Source: Pseudomonadota bacterium
Lineage (GTDB): Bacteria; Pseudomonadota; Alphaproteobacteria; Acetobacterales; Acetobacteraceae
DNA length: 8,093 nucleotides
Reading direction: 5' to 3'
Assembly: GCA_021807975.1 (NCBI GenBank)
Contig: JAKBCJ010000200.1
Location: 1-8,093, forward strand
Of this stretch, positions 1-6,179 are shown piece after piece (the first letter of the stretch is position 1; the number at the start of each line of letters is the position of its first letter). Position numbers and translations under genes: made by a program. The notes beneath the pieces are model-generated. The model worked only from the letters and a program-made list of their open reading frames with translations, had not been told where the DNA came from and ran no database searches.

Positions 1-186
1 GGCATCGAAATGCCCAAAGTTCGTGATGATCTGGTTGACGTTGCGGCTGCCTTTCTCGGCACCCACGTTCGAAACCGTTGTGGCGTCGCGAACACCCATC
101 CAGGTATCGCTGAAGCCCTGGGCCTTCACCCCGGTCGCCGTCGCCGCCAGCGCTGCTGCCGCGAATATTAAATATCTAAACTTCAT
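1..186 (-). CDS. Tsx-like outer-membrane channel protein, N-terminal part (cut by window edge)
   Basis: The first 62 codons of a leftward gene are visible; the rest lies beyond base 1. The protein opens with a clear Sec signal peptide: basic start (MKFR), an Ala/Leu-rich core, and a likely cleavage after Ala22 in GVKA-QG. The mature protein begins QGFSDTWMGVRDATTV and continues to an NVNQIITNFGHFDA stretch. From memory, this mature start with an FSDTW motif fits beta-barrel outer-envelope proteins related to the nucleoside channel Tsx, which let nucleosides or other small N-rich solutes cross the outer membrane. The start is supported by AGGA at 193-196 (minus strand), 6 bases before ATG. It is divergent from a BMP-type ABC importer and has its own consensus sigma-54 promoter at 273-289, so it probably supplies the outer-membrane step of the same uptake route. 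A secreted envelope protein is sure; the Tsx assignment is tentative because the barrel is not visible. Confidence 0.6.
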   Translation of the reverse strand, partial: MKFRYLIFAAAALAATATGVKAQGFSDTWMGVRDATTVSNVGAEKGSRNVNQIITNFGHFDA

Positions 187-272
187 CGTATGTCCTTTTT
201 TTAGTCCCGAGGGTCCAGCTGCCACCAAAGTGTGACGGCGAATGTATGGGTGCTTCACGCAAATTTTAGAAC

Positions 273-289
273 AGCAATCGCCGTGCCAA
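273..289 (-). promoter_or_regulatory. Sigma-54 (RpoN) -24/-12 promoter for the leftward envelope-protein gene
   Basis: On the minus strand the bases read TTGGCACGGCGATTGCT. This fits the consensus YTGGCACGRNNNTTGCW at every specified position, with the required GG-N10-GC spacing. Counting from the -12 C (base 274), transcription would start near base 262, leaving a leader of about 76 bases before the ATG at 186. Expression would need RpoN plus an ATP-driven enhancer-binding activator, typical of nitrogen-limitation genes. Confidence 0.8.
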
Positions 290-302
290 GCGATCCTGCC
301 TC

Positions 303-328
303 CGGTCAGCGGCGCGTCGGTCAGACCA
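303..328. promoter_or_regulatory. Possible operator: GGTC-A-GACC palindrome with CGGTCAG direct repeat
   Basis: CGGTCAG occurs at 303-309 and again at 318-324, a 15-base period, and CGGTCA recurs at 388-393. The second copy forms the palindrome GGTCAGACC (319-327) followed by A, which matches the core of FadR-type GntR operators (TGGTCnGACCA) except for the first base. The position between two divergent promoters suits a regulator site, but the match is short and could be chance. Confidence 0.25.
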
Positions 329-568
329 CAATGCGGTAGAATGGCAACAGTTCGCGTTCCGACATGGCTTACGAAGCTGTCATCGATCGGTCATGCAAAG
401 GCCACGCGGGTCCGCCGGGTGCCACTGACGCGCAGATAGCGGGACCGTTGACGCCGGGCGCCAGCATTCAAGGCGAAGATCGCCTATTTCTCGACGCAAT
501 GCCGGTTTTATGAGCGATTTATTCGCATCGGCACTAAAATATACCCAAAAGGCGAGCAAATCAGCAAG

Positions 569-584
569 TGGCATGCATTTTGCC
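569..584 (+). promoter_or_regulatory. Sigma-54 (RpoN) -24/-12 promoter for the ABC transporter-hydrolase operon
   Basis: The bases TGGCATGCATTTTGCC match the TGGCACG-N4-TTGCW consensus except C to T in the -24 box and the final W. The invariant GG (570-571) and GC (582-583) are exactly 10 bases apart. Transcription is predicted to start near 595, giving a leader of about 81 bases to the ATG at 676. Finding a second outward-facing element in the same short region strengthens both calls. Confidence 0.75.
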
Positions 585-596
585 TATCAACCCGGA

Positions 597-617
597 GCCG
601 GGACCGACCGTCCCGGC
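597..617 (+). promoter_or_regulatory. Perfect 8-bp hairpin at the predicted 5' end of the operon mRNA
   Basis: GCCGGGAC (597-604) pairs with GTCCCGGC (610-617) around a CGACC loop. It begins 2 bases after the transcription start predicted from the sigma-54 promoter. No T-run follows, so it is not a terminator. It could shield the 5' end from decay or be an operator half-pair. The loop lacks the ACGR motif of guanidine-II riboswitches. Confidence 0.45.
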
Positions 618-675
618 ACCCACGCCGAACCATAGTAACTGGCCGGTGTGGCTTTATCGTTGAACGGGGAAAAGC

Positions 676-1809
676 ATGTCCTGGACGCCACCGACTACCA
701 CATTGTTGTCGCGCCGCCGCCTGCTGCAAGGAACTGCCGGAGCGGCGGGTCTCGCCGCTGTTGGACTTACATCCGAACAGGCCCGCGCGGCAAAAGACCT
801 GACCGTCGGCTTCATTTATGTCGGCCCCAAGGACGATTACGGCTACAATCAGGCCCACGCCGAAGCGGCGGCAATGTTGAAGAAAATGCCCGGCATCAAG
901 ATTGTGGAGGAAGAAAAGGTCCCCGAAACCGACGATGTCTCCAAAACCATGGAGAGCATGATCAAGCTGGATGGCGCCACGCTGCTGTTCCCGACCAGCT
1001 TCGGCTATTTCGACCCGTACATGCTGAAAACGGCGGCGAAGTATAAAGACATTCAGTTCCGCCATTGCGGCGGTTTGTGGACCGATAAGGACCCGATCAA
1101 CACCGGATCCTATTTCGGCTACATCGGCATGTGCCAGTATCTGAACGGCATCGCCGCGGCCCATGCGACGAAGACAAAGAAGCTGGGCTTCATCGCCGCC
1201 AAGCCGATCCCGCAGGTGCTGATCAACGTCAACAGCTTCGCGCTGGGCGCACGGTCGGTCGATCCGACCATCACCACGTCGGTGATCTTTACCGGCGAAT
1301 GGTCGATGCCGGTGAAGGAAGCCGAAGCCACCAACAGCCTGATCGGCCAGGGCATCGATGTCGTCACCTGCCACGTGGACGGCCCGAAGGTGATCATGGA
1401 AACCGCCGAACGGCGGGGCATCTACACTTGTGGATACCACGCCGATCAATCCAAGTTGGCACCGAAGGGCTATCTGACCGGCGCCGAATGGAACTGGATC
1501 ACCGTTTACAAGCAGTTCATCGCCGATGCGCAGGGCGGCAAGCCGATCCCGAACTTCACCCGCAGCGGCCTCGCCGAAGGCTTTGTAAAGATGTCCCCCT
1601 TTGGCCCAGCCCTGTCGGAAGCCGGCCGCAAGAACGTCACCGCAGTCAAGTCGGAGATCATGAAAGGCGGCTACTCGGTCTTCAAGGGCCCGTTGAAGGA
1701 CAACAAGGGCAACGTCGTCGTCCCGGCCGGAAAAGCCTATCCGGAAACCGCCATCGAACTCGAATCCTGTAACTATCTCGTCGATGGGGTCGTCGGCTCG
1801 ACCTCATGA
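676..1809 (+). CDS. BMP-family ABC transporter substrate-binding protein, Tat-exported
   Basis: This 377-residue protein is a periplasmic solute-binding protein of the BMP/PnrA-like family (PF02608), whose members bind purine nucleosides, nucleobases or related N-rich compounds. A twin-arginine signal is visible (SRRRLLQG, residues 12-19, then an Ala/Gly/Leu core; likely cleavage after ARA at 36-38). No lipobox Cys is present, so it should be soluble rather than a lipoprotein. Family hallmarks follow in order: KDLTVGFIYVGPKDDYGYN (40-58), LLFPTSFGYFDP, KLGFIAAKPIPQVLINVN, FALGARSVDP and the late GYHADQSKLAPKGYLTG. GGGGA at 666-670 stands 5 bases before the ATG. It is first in a five-gene operon and overlaps the first permease by 4 bases. 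AtzT of the atrazine/cyanuric acid cluster of Pseudomonas sp. ADP is, as I recall, a relative, which fits a triazine- or biuret-related ligand. The ligand itself cannot be read from sequence. Confidence 0.9.
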   Translation: MSWTPPTTTLLSRRRLLQGTAGAAGLAAVGLTSEQARAAKDLTVGFIYVGPKDDYGYNQAHAEAAAMLKKMPGIKIVEEEKVPETDDVSKTMESMIKLDGATLLFPTSFGYFDPYMLKTAAKYKDIQFRHCGGLWTDKDPINTGSYFGYIGMCQYLNGIAAAHATKTKKLGFIAAKPIPQVLINVNSFALGARSVDPTITTSVIFTGEWSMPVKEAEATNSLIGQGIDVVTCHVDGPKVIMETAERRGIYTCGYHADQSKLAPKGYLTGAEWNWITVYKQFIADAQGGKPIPNFTRSGLAEGFVKMSPFGPALSEAGRKNVTAVKSEIMKGGYSVFKGPLKDNKGNVVVPAGKAYPETAIELESCNYLVDGVVGSTS

Positions 1810-2918
1810 GCACTACGGCAACCCTGACAACCGCACCGGCGTCCGCGCCGGTGCAGGCCGCCGATCGATGGTATCCGCTCCGGCGTGCGGCGGAAGCACT
1901 GCTCGCGCCGGTCGCCGCGCTGGCCGCGGCCGCGTTATTATTTTCGGTGTTCCTGCTGTTCCTTGGTGCCTCACCAGCGGATTTCCTAGATCTGGTCTGG
2001 CGCGGCGCGTTCGGGAGCTGGTTTTCCATCCAGAACACCGTCCAACGCGCGGCCCCGCTGCTGCTGACCGCCCTGTGCGTCGCGATTCCCGGCCAGCTCG
2101 GTCTTGTCATCATCGGCGGCGAGGCGGCCGTCGTTCTGGGTGGCCTGGCCGCAACCGTCGCCGCGCTGCCCCTGATCCATACCAGCCCGATCATTGTATG
2201 GGCAGCCATGGCGGTCGCGGGCTCAACGATGGGCGCATTCTGGATCGGCATCAGCGGCTGGCTGCGCGCCAGGCTGAATGTGAACGAGGTCATCGCCAGC
2301 CTGGTGCTGTCCTATATCGGGCTCGCGCTGTTCAATCATCTGGTGGAAGGCCTGCTGCGGGACCCCGGCAGCCTAAACAAGCCATCTACTTACGGAATCG
2401 GCGACGGTAACATGCTCGACACCGTGCCGTGGCTTGACGTCCATCCCGGCCTGCCGGTCGGCATCCTGGCGTGCCTGATCTGCTGGGTGCTGATCTATCG
2501 CACCAGCTTCGGCTTCGCCTCCCGCGTCACCGGCGGCAATATCCGCGCGGCGCAGCTTCAGGGCTTGCCGGTGACCAAGCTGATCCTGCTGGCCTGCGCC
2601 ATCGGCGGCGGATGCGCCGGCCTGGCCGGTGCGATCGAGGTCGCCGCCGAATACGGCCGCGCCAACGCATCCCTGAACGCCGGATACGGCTACACTGGAA
2701 TCCTGATCGCCTTCCTCGCCCGCTTCAATCCGCTGGCAATCATGCCGATGGCCATCCTGCTGGGCGGGCTGGGTGCCGCCGGCGGATTGCTGCAACGGCG
2801 TATGGGCCTGCCTGACGCCACGATCCAGGTGCTGCAAGGGCTGATATTCGTTTCTATCCTGGCGAGTGACACGCTTTATGGGCGCTTTCGCTGGTTCCAG
2901 CCGCGTGGAGGCGCATGA
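1806..2918 (+). CDS. ABC transporter permease, BPD_transp_2 family (first subunit)
   Basis: This 370-residue inner-membrane permease is of the type paired with BMP binding proteins (PF02653, YufP-like). A polar N-terminus of about 28 residues precedes the first membrane segment (about 31-54). Family landmarks are the PGQLGLVIIGGEAAVVLGG stretch (95-113, the counterpart of the usual NIGAEGQ motif but altered), NEVIASLVLSYI (160-171), the cytoplasmic loop with the ATPase-contact helix around 240-258, and GYTGILIAFLARFNPLAI (295-312) near the C-terminal helices. The ATG overlaps the preceding stop (ATGA) and has no strong Shine-Dalgarno, so translation is probably coupled to the binding protein. 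It would form a heterodimeric channel with the next gene's product. Confidence 0.9.
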   Translation: MSTTATLTTAPASAPVQAADRWYPLRRAAEALLAPVAALAAAALLFSVFLLFLGASPADFLDLVWRGAFGSWFSIQNTVQRAAPLLLTALCVAIPGQLGLVIIGGEAAVVLGGLAATVAALPLIHTSPIIVWAAMAVAGSTMGAFWIGISGWLRARLNVNEVIASLVLSYIGLALFNHLVEGLLRDPGSLNKPSTYGIGDGNMLDTVPWLDVHPGLPVGILACLICWVLIYRTSFGFASRVTGGNIRAAQLQGLPVTKLILLACAIGGGCAGLAGAIEVAAEYGRANASLNAGYGYTGILIAFLARFNPLAIMPMAILLGGLGAAGGLLQRRMGLPDATIQVLQGLIFVSILASDTLYGRFRWFQPRGGA

Positions 2919-3832
2919 TGCAATCGATCGGCACCGTCCTGCTGGCCATGCTCGCTGGCAGTCTGCGCGTCAGCACCCCGTTCCTGTTCGTCAGCCTGGG
3001 CGAATGCCTGACCGAGAAATCCGGCCGCATCAACCTGGGCAACGAGGGCGTACTCGTGCTGGGCGCGATGGTTGCTTACGCAACGTCCTATGAAACAGGC
3101 AGTCCGTGGGCCGGCGTCGCCGCCGCCGCCGTATCCGGTCTGCTGCTTGGTGGGATTCATGGTGCGATCTGCTCCCTCGCCAGGGTCAACGACGTTGCCA
3201 TGGGCATCGCCATCATGCTGGCCGGCACCGGCATCGCGTTCTTTTTCGGCAAGCCCTATGTCCAACCGAGCGCCACGCTGCTGTCCGGCATTCCGTTCGG
3301 GTTCTGGTCGGACAACGCCCAGGTGCGTAACGCATTATCGGTCTGTCCGCTGTTCCTGCTGGGGATCGCAGCGGCCATCGCCCTGCATTGGTGTTTCAAC
3401 GCCACCCGTGTCGGCCTGCGCGTTCGCATCGTTGGCGACAGCCAGGATGCAGCCCTGGCGCTGGGCCTGCCAATCGATCGGACACGCTTTCTGGCAACCG
3501 CCTGCGGCAGCGCCCTGGCGGGCATCGGCGGCGCCTTCCTATCGTTGTACTATCCCGGAAGCTGGAACGAGGGCCTGTCATCCGGCCAGGGCCTGATGGC
3601 CGTCGCCCTGGTGGTGTTTTCCCGCTGGAATCCGATCAACTGCATCTATGCCTCATTGCTGTTCGGCGCGGCCGGCGCGCTTGGACCGTCCTTGCAGACC
3701 GTCGGCATCACCTGGGGCTACTACCTGTTCTATGCGGCGCCCTACATCTTCACGCTTGTGGTGCTGATCATCACCGCCCGAGGCGGAAAATCCCTGCGCG
3801 GCATGCCCGGGCAATTATCGATCGGAAGGTAA
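2915..3832 (+). CDS. ABC transporter permease, BPD_transp_2 family (second subunit)
   Basis: This 305-residue inner-membrane permease (PF02653, YufQ-like) is the shorter partner usual in BMP-type importers. It shows the family's SGRINLGNEGVLVLGA motif (36-51), several hydrophobic segments, and the conserved cytoplasmic loop and following helix TRVGLRVRIVGDSQDAA (164-180), in which GDSQDAA replaces the common GENPEAA. WNPINCIYASLLFGAAGAL (238-256) matches the late membrane region. Two ATG codons lie in tandem: 2915 overlaps the previous stop by 4 bases, and 2918 is 7 bases from GGAG (2907-2910). The second may be the true start, giving 304 residues. The next gene begins after only 2 bases. Confidence 0.9.
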   Translation: MMQSIGTVLLAMLAGSLRVSTPFLFVSLGECLTEKSGRINLGNEGVLVLGAMVAYATSYETGSPWAGVAAAAVSGLLLGGIHGAICSLARVNDVAMGIAIMLAGTGIAFFFGKPYVQPSATLLSGIPFGFWSDNAQVRNALSVCPLFLLGIAAAIALHWCFNATRVGLRVRIVGDSQDAALALGLPIDRTRFLATACGSALAGIGGAFLSLYYPGSWNEGLSSGQGLMAVALVVFSRWNPINCIYASLLFGAAGALGPSLQTVGITWGYYLFYAAPYIFTLVVLIITARGGKSLRGMPGQLSIGR

Positions 3833-3834
3833 CA

Positions 3835-4512
3835 ATGGCAACCATTGCATCCGAACCCTATCCCTGGCCATTCGACGGGTCGTTACGACCTGGCAATACT
3901 GCCTTGATCGTCATCGACATGCAGACCGATTTCTGCGGCGTCGGCGGATATGTCGATAAAATGGGCTACGATCTGTCGCTTACCCGGGCACCGATCGCGC
4001 CGATTTCGGCGCTGCTGGCGGCGCTGAGGCCGAAAGGCTATACGATTATCCATACGCGGGAAGGTCACCGCCCGGACCTTTCGGACCTGCCGGCCAACAA
4101 GCGCTGGCGGTCTCGGCAGATCGGCGCCGGTATCGGCGATCCCGGTCCATGCGGCCGCATCCTGACCCGGGGCGAACCCGGGTGGGAGATCATTCCCGAT
4201 CTAGCGCCGCTGCCCGGGGAGATCATCATCGACAAACCCGGCAAGGGTAGTTTCTACGCCACCGATCTTGAACTGATTCTGCGCACCCGCGGCATCACCA
4301 ATATCATCCTGACCGGTATCACCACAGACGTCTGCGTCCACACCACGATGCGCGATGCCAACGACCGGGGATTCGAGTGTCTGCTGCTATCGGATTGTTG
4401 CGGTGCCACCGATCCGGGCAACCACGCCGCCGCGCTGCACATGATCAAGATGCAGGGCGGCGTGTTCGGCGCCGTCAGCGACAGCGCGACATTCCTGGCG
4501 GGCCTGCCATGA
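3835..4512 (+). CDS. biuH: Biuret hydrolase-like cysteine hydrolase (isochorismatase fold)
   Basis: This 225-residue enzyme is a cysteine hydrolase of the isochorismatase-like superfamily (PF00857). The catalytic triad is Asp28 (ALIVIDMQTDF), Lys134 (DKPGKGSF) and Cys167 (ITTDVCVHTTMRDA), and the cis-peptide region GITTDV is present. From memory the protein is very close along its length to Rhizobium biuret hydrolase BiuH, with triad D36/K142/C175, an even offset of 8. Shared stretches include YPWP, MGYDLSL, HTREGHRPDL, LPANKRWRS and DPGPCGRILTRGEPGW. Gln207 aligns with BiuH Gln215, which I recall as a substrate-contacting residue. Expected reaction: biuret + water to allophanate + ammonia, in the cytoplasm. 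Triuret, guanylurea or ureidoacrylate hydrolases are related alternatives. The frame stays open upstream, but the ATG at 3835 is chosen because GGAAGG (3824-3829) precedes it and it starts just after the permease stop. It sits between permease and ATPase genes and overlaps the latter by 4 bases, tying it to the imported substrate. Confidence 0.85.
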   Translation: MATIASEPYPWPFDGSLRPGNTALIVIDMQTDFCGVGGYVDKMGYDLSLTRAPIAPISALLAALRPKGYTIIHTREGHRPDLSDLPANKRWRSRQIGAGIGDPGPCGRILTRGEPGWEIIPDLAPLPGEIIIDKPGKGSFYATDLELILRTRGITNIILTGITTDVCVHTTMRDANDRGFECLLLSDCCGATDPGNHAAALHMIKMQGGVFGAVSDSATFLAGLP

Positions 4513-6026
4513 CGCACGCCATTGGCGTGGAGGCCGTCGGCATCGGCAAGCATTTCGGCTCCTTCCACGCCCTGTCCGATGTGTCGTTGAAGGTAACCCC
4601 GGGGACTGTTCACGGCCTACTGGGCGAAAACGGCGCCGGCAAATCGACTTTGGTGAAGTGCTTGCTGGGCTACTACAAAGCCGACGATGGCGGTTTCATC
4701 GTCGATGGACGCGAGGCTTCAATCGAACGCCCGGCCGACGCCGATGCCTTGGGTCTTGGCATGGTCTATCAGCACTTCACCCTGGTCCCGTCGATGACTG
4801 TCGCCGAAAACCTGGTGATGTCGCGGCAGAACGTGCCCGGCGTGATCAATTGGCGCGCCGAGATCGCCAGCCTGAAGCAATTCATGGAACGCATGCCGTT
4901 CAAGGTGCCGCTGGAGGTGGAAGTCGGCAGTCTCGCCGCCGGCGAACGGCAAAAGACCGAGATTATCAAACAGCTTTATCTCGAACGAAAATTCCTGGTG
5001 CTGGACGAGCCGACATCGGTTCTGACACCGCAGGAAGCGGCCGAAATGTTGGGCTTGGTCCGCGGCCTCGCGCATTCCGGCGCCCTGACCATCGTCATCA
5101 TCACCCACAAGCTGAAAGAAGTCGCGGCGTTCGTCGATGAGGTCACTGTGCTGCGGCGCGGGCGCATGGCGGGATCGGGGAGGGTCAAGGACCTTGGCCC
5201 GTCCGACCTGACCGCGATGATGATCGGCGAGCCGCATGCGCCGAAGAACCCCGAACGCCGGGGTGCACCATCCAACGAGACAAGGTTAGCGATTTCCAGC
5301 CTACGCACAGGGGAGGATACCGGCCGCAAGGGCCTGTCGATTCGATCGCTGACCGTGCATGCCAACGAGATCGTTGGGATCGCCGGGGTTTCCGGTAACG
5401 GCCAAAAGGATTTGGTGGAAGTCCTGGGCGGTCAGCGGCCGATCGCCAGCGGTTCGATGCACGTTGACGGCGCGCCCTACGACGCCAGCCGCGCGCAGTC
5501 CCGGGACCGGGATGTGCGCGTATTGCCCGAGGAACCGCTGCGCAACGGCTGCGTGCCGCCTATGACAGTGATCGATAACCTGAACCTGCGCGGGTTCGAC
5601 CTCGGGCCGGGCAAGTCACGCCGCCGATGGCTGGATCGCGCGGGCATGGCAGACCGAGCGAGGGAGATGATCGCGGCTTATGGAATTCGGACGCCGTCGC
5701 CGCGGGCGCCGATCGGCGTTCTGTCCGGCGGCAATGTCCAGCGCTGCGTGCTGGCCCGCGAACTGGACGGCGATGTCCGTCTGCTGATCGTCGCCAACCC
5801 CTGCTTCGGGCTGGATGTGAAGGCGGTGGCGGAAACCCGGGCCCGTATCATGGCGGCGCGCAACGCCGGAACGGCGGTGCTGCTGATCTCGGAGGATCTG
5901 GATGAAATCCTCGAACTGGCGGATCGCGTCGTTGTGATGCACGAGGGCGAGATCGTGCATGAAATGCTGGCGGAAGGCGCCGATCCGCAAGAAATCGGCC
6001 GGCACATGCTGGGCCATCACGGGTAA
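4509..6026 (+). CDS. ABC transporter ATP-binding protein, two nucleotide-binding domains (BMP-type importer)
   Basis: This 505-residue protein is the energy-coupling subunit, with tandem ATPase domains as in sugar and nucleoside importers. Domain 1: Walker A GENGAGKS (39-46), Q-loop Gln88 (MVYQHF), signature SLAAGERQ (141-148), Walker B FLVLDEPTS (162-170) and switch His200 (IITHK). Domain 2: degenerate Walker A GVSGNGQKDL (293-302), signature LSGGN (405-409), and Walker-B-like LLIVANPCFGLD (425-436) with Asn in place of the acidic residue. A degenerate second Walker A is normal for this family. The domain 1 signature, with LAAGE where LSVGE/LSGGQ is usual, is less so. The ATG overlaps the hydrolase stop by 4 bases; the frame is open 132 bases further upstream, but that would overlap the hydrolase. 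It ends the five-gene operon. Confidence 0.9.
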   Translation: MTHAIGVEAVGIGKHFGSFHALSDVSLKVTPGTVHGLLGENGAGKSTLVKCLLGYYKADDGGFIVDGREASIERPADADALGLGMVYQHFTLVPSMTVAENLVMSRQNVPGVINWRAEIASLKQFMERMPFKVPLEVEVGSLAAGERQKTEIIKQLYLERKFLVLDEPTSVLTPQEAAEMLGLVRGLAHSGALTIVIITHKLKEVAAFVDEVTVLRRGRMAGSGRVKDLGPSDLTAMMIGEPHAPKNPERRGAPSNETRLAISSLRTGEDTGRKGLSIRSLTVHANEIVGIAGVSGNGQKDLVEVLGGQRPIASGSMHVDGAPYDASRAQSRDRDVRVLPEEPLRNGCVPPMTVIDNLNLRGFDLGPGKSRRRWLDRAGMADRAREMIAAYGIRTPSPRAPIGVLSGGNVQRCVLARELDGDVRLLIVANPCFGLDVKAVAETRARIMAARNAGTAVLLISEDLDEILELADRVVVMHEGEIVHEMLAEGADPQEIGRHMLGHHG

Positions 6027-6028
6027 TT

Positions 6029-6060
6029 GCGGGCGGCTTGCCCGCCGGCCCATTGCCGGC
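6029..6060 (+). terminator. Back-to-back GC hairpins after the transporter operon
   Basis: GCGGGC (6029-6034) pairs with GCCCGC (6040-6045), and the adjoining GCCGGC (6044-6049) pairs with GCCGGC (6055-6060). The two share bases and so are alternatives. They lie 2 bases past the ATPase stop but lack a T-run, so they may slow decay or polymerase rather than terminate fully. Confidence 0.35.
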
Positions 6061-6077
6061 AGCGCCTTGCTTTCACC

Positions 6078-6093
6078 TGGCACGGTCCTGGAA
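6078..6093 (+). promoter_or_regulatory. Partial sigma-54-like element before the monooxygenase gene
   Basis: TGGCACGGTCCTGGAA has a perfect -24 box (CTGGCACGG with its left neighbour), but the -12 box reads TGGAA instead of TTGCA and so loses the key C. Spacing is correct. If active, transcription would start near 6104. It could be a weak or decayed member of the same regulon, or chance. Confidence 0.3.
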
Positions 6094-6142
6094 AAGGCAT
6101 CGCACTTGAACGCTGAGTGCCACTGTGATCTTCTTTAAGCCA

Positions 6143-6163
6143 CAGGCGCCGTAGAGCGCCCTG
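6143..6163 (+). promoter_or_regulatory. Stem-loop just upstream of the monooxygenase ribosome-binding site
   Basis: CAGGCGC (6143-6149) pairs with GCGCCCTG (6156-6163), one C bulged, around the loop CGTAGA. The AGGAGG of the next gene starts 4 bases later (6168). It leaves the site free and may simply stabilise the leader. Confidence 0.3.
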
Positions 6164-6179
6164 CCATAGGAGGACCGCC

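Larger units (their letters stand above)
187..675. other. Divergent intergenic control region (489 bases, no gene)
   Basis: This stretch separates the leftward envelope-protein gene from the rightward ABC-transporter operon. Small open frames on both strands lack ribosome-binding sites and protein-like composition, so I call no gene. It holds two outward-facing sigma-54 promoters about 280 bases apart, a GGTC-A-GACC palindrome with CGGTCA repeats, a small GGCGA/TCGCC hairpin at 472-484, and a strong hairpin at 597-617. The space between the promoters is where an enhancer-binding protein such as NtrC would be expected. I could not find a convincing full NtrC site: GGTGC at 418-422 and GCACT at 531-535 are only half-sites. 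Confidence 0.8.

Noticed and set aside
406..423. NtrC binding site around GCGGGTCCGC and GGTGC
   Set aside because: The half-sites are not spaced as GC-N11-GC, so it does not meet the NtrC dyad pattern.
242..574. Short open frames on both strands in the divergent control region
   Set aside because: They lack start signals, have Arg/Pro-rich random-looking composition, and overlap the promoter elements.
597..620. Guanidine riboswitch (mini-ykkC type) upstream of the operon
   Set aside because: A single hairpin with loop CGACC is present; the paired ACGR-loop hairpins of that class are absent.
508..1449. Long 313-codon open frame on the minus strand
   Set aside because: It is antisense to the well-supported BMP binding-protein gene, arises from its GC-biased codons, has no ribosome-binding site and shows no recognisable domains.
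3388..3834. In-frame N-terminal extension of the cysteine hydrolase by 149 codons
   Set aside because: It would overlap the second permease almost completely; the ATG at 3835 has a good ribosome-binding site and gives the normal length and N-terminus of the family.
4377..4508. In-frame N-terminal extension of the ATPase by 44 codons
   Set aside because: It lies inside the hydrolase gene and is not homologous to ABC ATPases; the ATG at 4509 gives the usual short lead to the first strand.
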